NCBI GenBank assembly: GCA_016873335.1
Contig: VGXN01000005.1
Location: forward strand, 1 to 59,740
Source of the DNA: Phycisphaerae bacterium
Lineage (GTDB): Bacteria > Planctomycetota > Phycisphaerae > Phycisphaerales > SM1A02
Length of the DNA stretch: 59,740 nt
Direction: 5' to 3'
Shown here: one piece after another, positions 26,803 through 36,366 of the stretch
Layout of the letters: every line of letters begins with the position of its first letter
Numbering within the stretch: position 1 is the stretch's first letter
The notes under the pieces: generated by a model
What the model saw: the letters and a program-made list of their open reading frames with translations, nothing else
Database searches by the model: none
What the model was told of the DNA's origin: nothing
Program-made: the position numbers and the translations under genes

Positions 26803-28025
26803 TTCGGTCGCGCTCCTGAGCCGTCAGCCCCTCCATCCGGCTCGCGGTTGTCGCTGCCCCCAAGCAGTCCCTCGATCACCGACTTGTCAACCGTCTCGGA
26901 ATCCGCCTTTGTTGCGGCAGCACTCGCAGGCTTGGCGGTACGCGTGCCATCCGCCCGCTGCAGCTCCGCAATCGTGTCCATGTGCGGTCCCCGCACAACG
27001 GGGGCGGACCGAGCGACCGGTGCAGCCAGCTTCGACTCCGTTGCTGCGCGCTCAAGGTCAGCAATCAACGCGCCAGGCTGTCGCTCATCGCCCTCGCCTA
27101 GGAACGCGGCGGTTGGGCCACCCCGCATCGCACCGCTCGTTTCCACCTGCTCGGCCCGAGCGGCGTCGACGATCTGCAGGAAGAGATCCTCGAGGCGCTG
27201 TCGCGGCGTCTCCACGCGATCGATCGCAACACCAACCTCACGCCGAATGGCGGCATCCACCTTCGAAATCGTCGCCGCATCCAAGCGTGGAAGATGCAGC
27301 GTTGTGTGTTTCGTATCACGAAGGAGCTCTTCTGCGGTTCCCGATGCGCGAATCTTTCCCCCATAGAGAATCACCATGCGATCACAGACATCTTCCACAT
27401 CGGCAAGCAAGTGCGAAGACAGCAGTACTGTCTTGCCTTTGCGTCGCAAGTCGACAAGCAAGTCCTTCACCTGCCGCGTGCCGATCGGATCGAGCCCTGA
27501 TGTGGGCTCATCGAGAATCAGGAACTCAGGATCGTTGATGAGCGCCTGCGCGATGCCAAGGCGGCGCGCCATTCCCTTCGAGAACTCACCAACAACACGG
27601 TGCGCAGCCCCCTCGAGCCCCACCATCTCGAGCAGTTCATCCGTTCGACGACGACGGGTTGTCCGCGGCAGCCCGAACAGCTTGCCGAAGTAATCAAGCG
27701 TCTCCCTCGGATTGAGGAAGCGGTACATGTATGTCTCTTCAGGCAGATAGCCCAGTCGAGCCTTGACGGACACATCGGATGGATCGCGTCCAAACACGCT
27801 GAGCCTGCCCTTTGACTTCCGTAGCAGCCCAAGGATCATCTTGATGGTGGTGCTCTTTCCAGATCCGTTTGGACCGAGCAAACCAAAGATCTCATTCGGT
27901 CGGATCTCGAACGTCACCCCGTCCACGGCACGCGCCTTCGCACGCAGCCAGAAATCGGAGAATGTCTTGACGAGTCCTTCGGCCTCGACCACCGTCCGAA
28001 CACTGCCTTGCCCGCGTGGGTTCAT
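26799..28025 (-). CDS. ABC transporter ATP-binding protein
   Basis: The 408-residue protein has a standard ABC domain (about 12-235): Walker A GPNGSGKS (51-58), Q-loop region LPEETYMYR, signature FSKGMARRLGIAQAL, Walker B EFLILDEPTSGLDP and switch HLL. A C-terminal extension of roughly 120 residues, rich in Ala, Arg and Glu, is not needed for the ATPase. The ATG at 28025 has GGGAGG seven bases upstream; a start at 28094 would overlap the SPFH gene. It powers the permease encoded next. Confidence 0.9.
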   Translation of the reverse strand: MNPRGQGSVRTVVEAEGLVKTFSDFWLRAKARAVDGVTFEIRPNEIFGLLGPNGSGKSTTIKMILGLLRKSKGRLSVFGRDPSDVSVKARLGYLPEETYMYRFLNPRETLDYFGKLFGLPRTTRRRRTDELLEMVGLEGAAHRVVGEFSKGMARRLGIAQALINDPEFLILDEPTSGLDPIGTRQVKDLLVDLRRKGKTVLLSSHLLADVEDVCDRMVILYGGKIRASGTAEELLRDTKHTTLHLPRLDAATISKVDAAIRREVGVAIDRVETPRQRLEDLFLQIVDAARAEQVETSGAMRGGPTAAFLGEGDERQPGALIADLERAATESKLAAPVARSAPVVRGPHMDTIAELQRADGTRTAKPASAAATKADSETVDKSVIEGLLGGSDNREPDGGADGSGARPK

Positions 28026-28038
28026 GCCGAGCCTCCCG

Positions 28039-29466
28039 TCAGTCTTTGCCGAACGCCTTGGTGCCCGACTTGTCGAGTCGCCGCCCTGGCGCATCCGGAG
28101 TAATCAGCCGAGAGCCAAGTTGGAACGAGGGAAGGTCTGCCCCGATCGCAGCGGCCGCCGCCTTCTTCCGCTCGAGTTCGGCATCGCGTCGTGTCTGCAT
28201 CGTGTCAGGCGAACTCCGCACCCGGAGCACATAGCGCCCGAGGTTGTCGGGCACCGAGAACACTTCAACTTCCTCTTGGTTGACCACCTGCCGTACCGCA
28301 TCCAGCCACAACTGCCGAATCAGCTGCCGTGGATTTTCCTGAAAGGTCGCCGCCAAACTCCCGACCCGACGCGCTTCCTGCGCGAGTGCAGCCGTCACCG
28401 ATGACTGCTTCGATCGCGCCTGCGCAATGATGCGCGCAGCCTCGCCGCCGATATCAGGCTGTTCGAAGCGTTCGCCAATGCGCCGAAGCAGCGCGTCGGA
28501 TGCAGCCACATCACCCTTGGTCAGCAGCATCTCGTAGTCGTGGATCATGTCGAGCACCTCGGCGAAGCGTGGACCTGCCACACCAACCAACTTCGTGTTG
28601 GCGTCCTGACGCGCTCGCTCGACATTGGTCTTCATCTCTTCGCGCGCCGTCTGAACGCGGCGCAGTGCCCCCCGCACCGCAAACGGCGCGGTCCGCTCAA
28701 GAATGGTCACCGAAACCACCTCAATGCCCGCATCCATGCCGCGAAGCGTTGCCTGCATCCGCTGACGGATCGCCAGCGCAGGAGGCTCCCGCTGCTCAAG
28801 AAACTCTGGCAATGTCATCTCCGCAACGGTCGAAACCGCAGCGCGGCGAAGCACCGCGCGCATCAGTTCGGCGGCGCGCTCCGGATCGATCAGACGCAGC
28901 ATGGCAACGGGATCAACCACCGTCCACTCCGCCGAGAACTGCGCGTGTGCGAGGTCGCCATCCGCCGTGAGCAGTGATCCATCGCGCCCAGGCCGGATCG
29001 GATCATCGGCACTCGCGGCATCGGTCGCGGCTTCGATGGTCACATCTTTGAGCGCACGCTGCGGCCAGAACGACTCGCGCACCTCAAAGGTCTGCCGCTG
29101 CGACAGCGTGACAAACTCGCCGATGGGCGTTGGCCAGAACGGATGCAGTCCAGGCGTGACGACCTGTCCATCGCCCTCGCCAACAACCCGCCCAAACACG
29201 GTGCGGATTCCGGTGACACCCTCAGGCACCGATTGGAATCCGGAGAAGAGGAACGTCACAACCAGCCCGGCGATCGCGATCTGGAGAACCCGGTAGGACA
29301 GCCGCAGCGCCTCACCAAGACTCTGGTTGGCAGGATCCATCGCGGCGCGGAGGCTGGCCCGTTCGCTTGCAACATCCGCCACCTGCAGGGTGGCGCGCTT
29401 GCTCGCACGCTGTGCGCGCTGCGCCTCCTCGGGCGACTCAGGCTCGTCCAGGGGATCGACCGCCAT
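28039..29466 (-). CDS. SPFH/band-7 protein, HflK-like
   Basis: This 475-residue protein has an acidic cytoplasmic N-terminus, one transmembrane helix (about 56-78) and a band-7 domain (about 80-320: VPEGVTGIRTVFGRVV, PGLHPFWPTP, AEWTVVDPVAMLRLIDPE). A coiled-coil region (about 320-400) and a short basic tail follow. HflK/HflC-type proteins form large cage-like assemblies around membrane proteases such as FtsH. No ftsH is in the window; the adjacent genes are ABC components instead. It starts one base after the HflC-like gene stop. Confidence 0.88.
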   Translation of the reverse strand: MAVDPLDEPESPEEAQRAQRASKRATLQVADVASERASLRAAMDPANQSLGEALRLSYRVLQIAIAGLVVTFLFSGFQSVPEGVTGIRTVFGRVVGEGDGQVVTPGLHPFWPTPIGEFVTLSQRQTFEVRESFWPQRALKDVTIEAATDAASADDPIRPGRDGSLLTADGDLAHAQFSAEWTVVDPVAMLRLIDPERAAELMRAVLRRAAVSTVAEMTLPEFLEQREPPALAIRQRMQATLRGMDAGIEVVSVTILERTAPFAVRGALRRVQTAREEMKTNVERARQDANTKLVGVAGPRFAEVLDMIHDYEMLLTKGDVAASDALLRRIGERFEQPDIGGEAARIIAQARSKQSSVTAALAQEARRVGSLAATFQENPRQLIRQLWLDAVRQVVNQEEVEVFSVPDNLGRYVLRVRSSPDTMQTRRDAELERKKAAAAAIGADLPSFQLGSRLITPDAPGRRLDKSGTKAFGKD

Positions 29467-29467
29467 C

Positions 29468-30409
29468 TCAGCGCTGCTCCTTGCCCGTTGGTTGTGCGAG
29501 ATACGGTTCGCGCGGCTGCGGGATTCCCGCGGCGCTCCCCGCTTCGTTCAGATCAAGCAAGTGGAACGGCGCTCGATTGAGGTCCGTCACGAAAGTGGTG
29601 CTGCCAGACAGCGACCCCTTCAGCGTGTCGAGCCATGCCAAGAAAATCGCGAGGTCCGCTTCCTGCTTCATGAGCTGGTAGTAGCGAGTGGACTCCTCGT
29701 TGCCAAGCGCCTCGATTTCCGCCGCCCACTGTGCAGCGAAGTTGCGGATCGTGTCGGCTGAACTCGCGGCTTGGCTCTTGATGGCCTCGGCTTCCGAGTT
29801 CCCCTTGGACTCTTCCAGATTCGCGAGCGTTTCCTGAACCGCAGCCATTCGCCGAAGAACGGCCACGGACGTCTTCGGCGGCAGAACCACCTGCGAGATT
29901 CCAACGCTGACCGGCTCGATGCCCGGCAAGCGAGTGGCCTTCATGTCGGCAAGGATCGAAGCTTCCGCCTCCCCAATTCGACTCGATTGACCGATGAGTT
30001 CCGCGAACGTGAATCCGCCGACTGCACGCACCGCACCTTGCAACTGCACGCCCAACTCCTTTCCTGCCGCATCAAGCGTCCCATGCGACACGAAGAACTG
30101 GAGCGGCGCATCGCCTGTCTCCTGCACACGCCACAGCAGATATGCCTGCACAAGCACCTGCTGACCATCCTTGGTGAGAACGGTCTCCAGTGGGCTCTCG
30201 ATGAATTGCAGACGAACATCGAGCTTCGTCACCTGATCGATGAAGAGCGGCGCCTTGAGGTGGAGCCCCGCTTCGCGCTCCACCCCTGCGGGCTTGCCGA
30301 AGCGGGTCAGCACGGCGATCTCATGGAAGTTCACGGTGTAGGTGGTGCTGAAAAGCACAAGCACTGCGACAATCACGACCGCAACAACGACTGGAAGTTT
30401 TCGCATCAT
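29468..30409 (-). CDS. SPFH/band-7 protein, HflC-like
   Basis: The 313-residue protein has an N-terminal transmembrane helix (about 6-24), then a band-7 domain beginning YTVNFHEIAVLTRFGKPAG and LHLKAPLFIDQVTKLDVRLQ. An Ala/Glu-rich helix (about 190-250: EESKGNSEAEAIKSQAASSADTIR, in pieces) follows. This matches the HflC type, which pairs with HflK. It lies between two HflK-like genes and overlaps the first by four bases (ATGA). Confidence 0.88.
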   Translation of the reverse strand: MMRKLPVVVAVVIVAVLVLFSTTYTVNFHEIAVLTRFGKPAGVEREAGLHLKAPLFIDQVTKLDVRLQFIESPLETVLTKDGQQVLVQAYLLWRVQETGDAPLQFFVSHGTLDAAGKELGVQLQGAVRAVGGFTFAELIGQSSRIGEAEASILADMKATRLPGIEPVSVGISQVVLPPKTSVAVLRRMAAVQETLANLEESKGNSEAEAIKSQAASSADTIRNFAAQWAAEIEALGNEESTRYYQLMKQEADLAIFLAWLDTLKGSLSGSTTFVTDLNRAPFHLLDLNEAGSAAGIPQPREPYLAQPTGKEQR

Positions 30410-32508
30410 TTGTCCTGCTTCTCCAAATAGTCCCCAAGATTGAGTCCCGACTCGGGCTGCTCCATCTGCACATCGATGTCCACACGCGATGGATCCACAG
30501 CCAACACATACTTCACGCGGGCCTCCGAGAGTGCGCGCGTCAGTACCGCCATGATCGCGCGCTCGCGGTAGAGCGCGGGTGCGGCGCGGTACGAGGGAGC
30601 CTGACCGAGCACTTCACTCGCTGTTGCCCGCGCGCGCATGAGCATGTCCCAGCGCCGAGCTTGCGCGATCGAAATGACGCTTGCCGCCTGACCGCGCGAC
30701 TCCACGATCATTGCTTCAATCTCGGCACGCTTTGTGCGCGCCGCCTGCGCATCCTTTCCCGACTGACGCTCGATCACTCGAAGCGCCTCGATCGATTCAA
30801 CAATTCGCCTCGCCTGCTCGGGCGAACCTGCCAATGTGGACATGGTGGTGTTGACGAGACGATTTGCCTCATCGACAACCTTGCGGGCATTCTGCAGGTC
30901 GATCGAGAGATCCTCAAAGCGGCCCGATGGCTCGCCCGCGGGCGGTCGCAGTACAGGGATCTGAATACCCACCACTTCGATTCCGCTTTGTGCCACATCG
31001 AAGGCACGCTGAATGCGCTCCTTCAGACGGCGGACCAGTGAATCACCCTGCGGCGAGAGCACCTCATCCGCACGGAGTGTCGCGAACAGTTGGGTGACCT
31101 CCCGAAGTGCGATCGCCTTCAACGCGCGCTCGCGCATGTCGAGCGGCGTTCGGCGACTGCGTGCGTCGGAGGTAAATCCAAGGAAGTCCAGCAGTGCGCC
31201 AGCACGGATTCGATAACTCAGCACGATGTCCGCATCGATGAGGGCGAACTGCGCCGCGACTGGCGATCCGTCGGACTCCAATGCCCCGGAGCCGCCCGCA
31301 CGACTGCCGGTTCCACTGGCGAGCACCACAAAGCCAGGTCGATTGGCATCGGGCTCGCCCTCGATCACCCATGCGTTCACGCTCTCGTTCTTGAGGGGCG
31401 CAGGTCCAAGCACGACGGAGCGAACCTGTCCGACATCGAAGCGTTCCACAGACTCCAATGGCCACGGCCACTTGAACAGCAGCGTGCCCGAGGCCACATC
31501 GCCGACAATTCGCCCGCCGCGCAATCGAACCGCCTGCTCGCCCGGCTGCACCACCACCACCATTGATGTGAGAAGAAACACGACCACCGCCAGCACTGAC
31601 AAGCGCGCCACACTTCGGAGCAGGAGCTGGTACCCCCACGAACTCGTGATGTCGAATCCAAACTGATAGTTCACAGCCTCATTGATGCTGCGAACGATCG
31701 AATCCGGTGCGGCGGCAAGACCGAGCAACTTTGAGTCGAATGCAGGTCGCGGCGCATCCTCGCGGCGACGCGGTCGATAGATGTTGAGAATGAGGTTGAG
31801 CAGGATCTCTGCCGCAATGAGTGCGGCAAAGACGGCGATGCCATACGCGACTCCCTCCAACACATTCGGCTTTCGAAAGACCTCAAAGACGATGCCGACC
31901 GCGATGGCAAGCAGAACGAGGGCGTTGCCGACGCTGGTCCCCGCACCACCACGAAGATTGGCCCAGGCCGCCTGCTGCGACATGCCTGCGACGAAACGCG
32001 AAAAGATGAAAGTGCCAAGCGCGAGCGCCGTGCACAGCGCCAACTGCCAGCCGAGGTTCGCACCAACACCGAATGGTGTCGCCGTTGCCGATGCATCGTC
32101 CAATCGCCGCAACCAGTCGATCGTCAGATAACTCAGCACCCCGAGCGCCAACGCAACGAATGCGCTGACCGTCGGCATCAGCCAGCGGTGCATCGATGCG
32201 AGCCGACGCGTCGCGACATCGCTCTGCTCCCGACCACCCTCGAAGACGCTCCGACCGGAGGTACGCAGTTGCTCAAGTTCCTCATTCTCGAGTGCCTCAA
32301 GGCGCTCCAGCGAGTGCTGATGAAAGAGCACGATCAGCGAGAGCCAAGGCAGGATGCCGATCAGCACGTAGAAGGAGGCGAGCGTGATCGCCGAATCTCC
32401 CGCAATCCGACCAAAAACTGCGAGGAATGTTCCGAGCACCAGTTGGATGCCGAAACCGATCCCGCACACGCGGGTTGCCTGCTGATAGACGAACTGATCG
32501 CGGACCAT
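30406..32508 (-). CDS. multi-pass SPFH/band-7 protein, HflK-like with extra membrane helices
   Basis: The 700-residue protein has six hydrophobic helices in its first 240 residues (about 16-33, 40-62, 109-131, 149-167, 188-206, 214-238). A seventh (about 299-319) is followed directly by a band-7 domain (MVVVVQPGEQAVRLRGG, LLFKWPWPLESVERF) and a long helical C-terminus (ARKVVDEANRLVNTTMSTL). Standard HflK has one helix, so the N-terminal membrane module is unusual. The ATG at 32508 is used, with TACAGT ending ten bases upstream and no Shine-Dalgarno site; GTG at 32520 is an alternative. It opens the eight-gene operon. Confidence 0.85.
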   Translation of the reverse strand: MVRDQFVYQQATRVCGIGFGIQLVLGTFLAVFGRIAGDSAITLASFYVLIGILPWLSLIVLFHQHSLERLEALENEELEQLRTSGRSVFEGGREQSDVATRRLASMHRWLMPTVSAFVALALGVLSYLTIDWLRRLDDASATATPFGVGANLGWQLALCTALALGTFIFSRFVAGMSQQAAWANLRGGAGTSVGNALVLLAIAVGIVFEVFRKPNVLEGVAYGIAVFAALIAAEILLNLILNIYRPRRREDAPRPAFDSKLLGLAAAPDSIVRSINEAVNYQFGFDITSSWGYQLLLRSVARLSVLAVVVFLLTSMVVVVQPGEQAVRLRGGRIVGDVASGTLLFKWPWPLESVERFDVGQVRSVVLGPAPLKNESVNAWVIEGEPDANRPGFVVLASGTGSRAGGSGALESDGSPVAAQFALIDADIVLSYRIRAGALLDFLGFTSDARSRRTPLDMRERALKAIALREVTQLFATLRADEVLSPQGDSLVRRLKERIQRAFDVAQSGIEVVGIQIPVLRPPAGEPSGRFEDLSIDLQNARKVVDEANRLVNTTMSTLAGSPEQARRIVESIEALRVIERQSGKDAQAARTKRAEIEAMIVESRGQAASVISIAQARRWDMLMRARATASEVLGQAPSYRAAPALYRERAIMAVLTRALSEARVKYVLAVDPSRVDIDVQMEQPESGLNLGDYLEKQDK

Positions 32509-32617
32509 TTGGGTGCACACTGTACGCAGAATTCAGGATCATGGTTCGCAACTGGGGGCCTTCAAACTGACCCGATGAAGGCAACATCCGTACCATCTCG
32601 GCAGCGACGAGAGCGTC

Positions 32618-33658
32618 ATGATCGGTTTCTTTGAACAGGTCCTTGCGATCCTTCGAAACACATTCCTTGAGTGTGTTCGCCAACCAGTCTGTCTGGTGAT
32701 CATTGCCGCAGCGACTCTCTTGGTCCTCATCAGCAATCCGCTGTCTGCGTTCACCATGATGGATGATCAGCGCATGTACGTGGACATCGGACTGTCGACG
32801 GTTTTCATGTCGGGCGCAATCCTTGCCGCATTCCTCGCCACAGCGGTCGTGCATCAGGAAGTGCAAAGCCGCACGCTGCTGCTCGTTGTCTCGAAGCCTG
32901 TTCCCAGATGGATCTTTGTGCTTGGGAAGTTTCTTGGTGTCACGCTCGCACTGCTGGCCGCCACCGCGCTGCCAGCTTTCTTCTTTCTGCTCGTCGAGGT
33001 GCATGGAGTGATGCAGACTGCCGCGACACCGTTCCATCTTCCGGTCCTGTTGTTCGGTGCTCTTGCGCTCCTCACCATCGTTGCCATCGCGATCTGGTGC
33101 AACTTCTTCTATGGATCGTCCTTCCCCGCCGTCGTCTGCGTTGTCGGCGTTCCTTTGATGGCACTCGCCTACGTTGGCACGCTGTTCTTTGATCCATCGT
33201 GGAAATCCATCTCGCCAAGCAAGGAGTTTCGTCCCGAGCTGTTGGTGGCACTCCTGCTGATGGGCACTTCACTGACCGTGCTCGCGGCGATTGCCGTTGC
33301 CGCAAGCACCCGCCTTGGACAGATCCTCACGATTGGCGTGACACTTGGACTGCTGCTGCTTGGGCTTCTGTCGGACTGGCTCTTTGCAAGGAACATCACG
33401 CGCCTGAAGGAGGTGCTTGAGGTACGCCAGGCGGCGAACCTCGACTGGCTTGACTGGGACCGCGTTCTCCTGTGGCTCAACGAAGCCGCCTATGCGGTCG
33501 TCCCAAACTTTCAAGTGTTCTGGACTGTGGACGCCATCAACCAAGGGGTTGAGGTCCCACCCGACTACCTCTGGCGGGTGCTGGCGTACGGCGCAGCGTT
33601 GACGGTCGCCGCGCTCGCAATCGCCACGGCGCTCTTTCAGCGCCGCGAAGTCGCCTGA
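32618..33658 (+). CDS. ABC-2 type transporter permease
   Basis: The 346-residue protein has an N-terminal amphipathic start (FFEQVLAILRNTFLECVRQP) and about six transmembrane helices. The typical loop HQEVQSRTLLLVVSKPVPRWIFVLGKFLG lies near residue 75, and a helical extracytoplasmic stretch precedes the last helix. No ATPase gene is adjacent on this strand; it may share the ATPase encoded at 26799-28025 in the divergent operon. A TACCAT hexamer lies 24 bases before the ATG. Confidence 0.82.
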   Translation: MIGFFEQVLAILRNTFLECVRQPVCLVIIAAATLLVLISNPLSAFTMMDDQRMYVDIGLSTVFMSGAILAAFLATAVVHQEVQSRTLLLVVSKPVPRWIFVLGKFLGVTLALLAATALPAFFFLLVEVHGVMQTAATPFHLPVLLFGALALLTIVAIAIWCNFFYGSSFPAVVCVVGVPLMALAYVGTLFFDPSWKSISPSKEFRPELLVALLLMGTSLTVLAAIAVAASTRLGQILTIGVTLGLLLLGLLSDWLFARNITRLKEVLEVRQAANLDWLDWDRVLLWLNEAAYAVVPNFQVFWTVDAINQGVEVPPDYLWRVLAYGAALTVAALAIATALFQRREVA

Positions 33659-33673
33659 CGAAATCTCGCGCGC

Positions 33674-34855
33674 TCAGTTCCCCTGATTGTTGCGCGGTGC
33701 GGCTTGGAGTTCCTTGATCTGCTTGCGCAGTTCCTCGTTCTCCTCCTTGAGGCTCTCGATCGCCTGCTCACCGATACCCAAGTCGTACACCATCTCTGGC
33801 TTGCACTTTTTGAACCAGTCAATGATGGCTTGGTTGTTCTTGATGCGTGCCTGCATCTGCGCCACGCCACCTTCGCTGGTCCCCTCGATTTCGCGCTTTC
33901 TCATGAGAAGCGGAACCTTCTCCTTGCAGTCCTTGATCAGCTTCTGCCAGGCCGCCGCGATCTTCTTGCCCTCATCGCTGATGGTGTACTTCTCCGCATC
34001 ATCGACCCCGAGGAGTTTGTAGAGATCCGCTTCGGTCTTTGCCGTGCCATCTGAAAACCCGCAGTGCTCCGCGTTCTGTGCGTTGAAATCCAAGTTCTCA
34101 TTGTTGCGGCTGAGCACATAGGTGTGCTTCACATCGGGGTAGAAGGTGACCTTGCCGTCCGGCGTCTTTTCGTACGACAACTCGACCTCCGAGTGCACCA
34201 TGGCGGGACCGATCAGCGGATCACGCCCCCCGCCTGCGCACGCCTCGGCCACACGCTCCTTCCACTCCTCGCGAACCGCAGACACCTCGGTTCGTCCGCT
34301 CAGCATGGTGATCGAGCCGAGCGCGGCCTCCGGCATGAAATACATCTCATCACACCAGAGTGCCGTGAACGCACCGCCTGAGATGGCCTTCTCAACCCAG
34401 GCGACCAAACGATGCTTGTTCTTGATGCGCGTGAGCGACTCCGCAATCATGTCTCCCTCGATCACGAGTCCACCGTTGGAGTTGATTCGGAGAATGATCA
34501 CCTGCCCTGGCCCGATCTTGTCGGCAACCTGCTCGACCTTCTCCATCTCGTCATGTCGAAGCCCGATACCCACCATCCCGTCGAGGGGCAGCATGAAGAC
34601 ATGCTTCTTGGCGTCGGCTGACACATCCTTGGCCGTGCTCTTCCCCGTCGCACTCTTTGCAGGCGCAGCCGCTTGCTTGCCCGTTGGCGTCGGAGCCGAT
34701 GGCTTGGTGCCCTGTGCGGGGGCAGCCGAAGTCGGTGAAACGGCGGCAAGGATGACCACCGCACAGGTCAGTGCGCGGAGCCACTCCCAAGCAGCGAAGG
34801 GCAGCACACGAGCGAGCGGACCAGACCGACGCATCGAACTCATCTCTTGTTTCAT
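33674..34855 (-). CDS. secreted ClpP/NfeD-fold serine protease-like protein
   Basis: The 393-residue protein has a signal segment (about residues 15-45), a Pro/Ala/Lys-rich linker and a ClpP-crotonase-like domain: VIILRINSNGGLVIEGDMI, then VAWVEKAISGGAFTALWCDEMYFMPEAALGSI. The Ser in AISGGA lies where NfeD/SppA proteases carry the nucleophile. A coiled-coil tail (about 355-385) ends it. Peptidase activity outside the cytoplasm is inferred. Several ATGs compete; 34855 gives a signal-like N-terminus, 34834 is also plausible. It follows its paralog by 66 bases on the same strand. Confidence 0.75.
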   Translation of the reverse strand: MKQEMSSMRRSGPLARVLPFAAWEWLRALTCAVVILAAVSPTSAAPAQGTKPSAPTPTGKQAAAPAKSATGKSTAKDVSADAKKHVFMLPLDGMVGIGLRHDEMEKVEQVADKIGPGQVIILRINSNGGLVIEGDMIAESLTRIKNKHRLVAWVEKAISGGAFTALWCDEMYFMPEAALGSITMLSGRTEVSAVREEWKERVAEACAGGGRDPLIGPAMVHSEVELSYEKTPDGKVTFYPDVKHTYVLSRNNENLDFNAQNAEHCGFSDGTAKTEADLYKLLGVDDAEKYTISDEGKKIAAAWQKLIKDCKEKVPLLMRKREIEGTSEGGVAQMQARIKNNQAIIDWFKKCKPEMVYDLGIGEQAIESLKEENEELRKQIKELQAAPRNNQGN

Positions 34856-34921
34856 TGGCATCATCTCACATCTCATCATCGCAAATGGTCTCATGGGCCT
34901 TGGAACGCGCGATCCCCACAC

Positions 34922-36280
34922 TCAGGAGCCGGCCCCAATACCGCCGCCGCCTCGTTGGCGCCCGCCGCCAGTCGGCTGAGACCCTGACTTGTTCAACCCG
35001 CGCAGGCGTTCCTGCAGGCGGAGAATCTCCGTTTCAATCTCAAGTTTCGTGATCCCGAACTCCTGACGCAGTTTCATCTCGATCGCGGGATACCTCTTCA
35101 ACTTGGACAAGACAGATTCCAGAATGCTCTTTGCCTTCTGAACGAACTTTTTCTCGTTGGGGCCCGTGGCATCGCCGAGCGCTTCCTCGTACTTCGGGTA
35201 CGCCTCCACGATGTCCGCCAGAGCCTTGCGCCAACCTTCGATGTACTCGTTCACAATCAACGCGCCATCCTCGGGCATCCGCTCGAAGGCGCGGTAGCCG
35301 CGCTGATACATCATGTCGTCGATCATCGTGGCCGGGTCATCGGAAACGGTCCCATCGGAAAGGCCGAGCTCTTCCGCAAGTTCCGCATTGAAGTTCGCCG
35401 TGATGCGGTCCGTGCTGCCGTCCACGACCCACGTTCCCGAAGCGTCTTCGGTCCACACAATCTCGCGTCCCTTGAATGTCGCGCTCAGCATCTTGTCATC
35501 GCGCATCATGGCAAGCCCGATCGATGGGTTGTAGCCGCCCGCGACGAGAAATCCATTGCAGATGCCCACGAACGCCTCTCGGAACTTCGCCCTCACCTCA
35601 GGATCCTCGACTTCCGTGCGCTCCTTGATGCGTGACAGCCCGGCGAGTCGCGCGGACTCGGTCATGTACATGTTGGCCCAGTTGAGACCAAGCAGCGCCG
35701 AGTAGCCCACCGCATCACGGATGATCATGACTGCATCACAACCGTTTCGGTCCACGACCTCGTGCAGGTCCCGCGACAGAGCGCGCATCGAATCATCGTC
35801 GAACATGCCAAACTTTCGCGGGTCATCGCCGAGGTAGCGAACCGAATCCAGATCCGCCGAATCAAGAATGAAGACGACCACATCAGGCTTCTTCTCATCG
35901 ATGTCCTTCACCACGGCGCCGTAAGGCTGCGCGTGGATATCGAGCCCGAACACACCTTTGCCACGGACACCCATCGGTACGACATAAACGCTCTTCGGCT
36001 TCTCGGCAGGTACAGCAGGCTCAGCCGGTGCCTTGGCAGCGGCGGTCGCCTTCCCCCCCGCAGTCTGTCCCTTCGTCGTCGGTGATGTCGCAGGCTTCGC
36101 AGCCGGTGCTGCGGCGGGCTTCGCCGAAGGAGTCGCGGGTGGCGTTGCACCCGGCTTTGCAGCCGGCTTCGACTGTTTCCCACTTGGCGTCGTGCCGGCA
36201 GGCGCATTCTGCGCACAACAATCGGATGCGTCAGTGAGCGCGAGCGCGCAAACAACAACAAGCAGGCTGAAGTTTCGCAT
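34922..36280 (-). CDS. secreted ClpP-fold paralog, probably lacking the catalytic serine
   Basis: The 452-residue protein has a signal peptide (4-22), a long Pro/Ala/Thr/Lys linker (about 28-95), and a domain aligning with its downstream neighbour: VVVFILDSADLDSV, then AVMIIRDAVGYSALLGLNWANMYMTESARLAGL. When aligned on the shared 'MY', the neighbour's AISGGA Ser falls on Gly here, so it may be a pseudoenzyme or scaffold. The C-terminus is coiled-coil then Gly-rich. TATCAT ends six bases before the ATG. Confidence 0.72.
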   Translation of the reverse strand: MRNFSLLVVVCALALTDASDCCAQNAPAGTTPSGKQSKPAAKPGATPPATPSAKPAAAPAAKPATSPTTKGQTAGGKATAAAKAPAEPAVPAEKPKSVYVVPMGVRGKGVFGLDIHAQPYGAVVKDIDEKKPDVVVFILDSADLDSVRYLGDDPRKFGMFDDDSMRALSRDLHEVVDRNGCDAVMIIRDAVGYSALLGLNWANMYMTESARLAGLSRIKERTEVEDPEVRAKFREAFVGICNGFLVAGGYNPSIGLAMMRDDKMLSATFKGREIVWTEDASGTWVVDGSTDRITANFNAELAEELGLSDGTVSDDPATMIDDMMYQRGYRAFERMPEDGALIVNEYIEGWRKALADIVEAYPKYEEALGDATGPNEKKFVQKAKSILESVLSKLKRYPAIEMKLRQEFGITKLEIETEILRLQERLRGLNKSGSQPTGGGRQRGGGGIGAGS

Positions 36281-36366
36281 GATTGAATGATATACGGCAG
36301 GAGCATCGATTCGAAGGCAACCACTTTCACGCGCCCCCATCACCACCCGCCACCCTCCCGGGGTGT

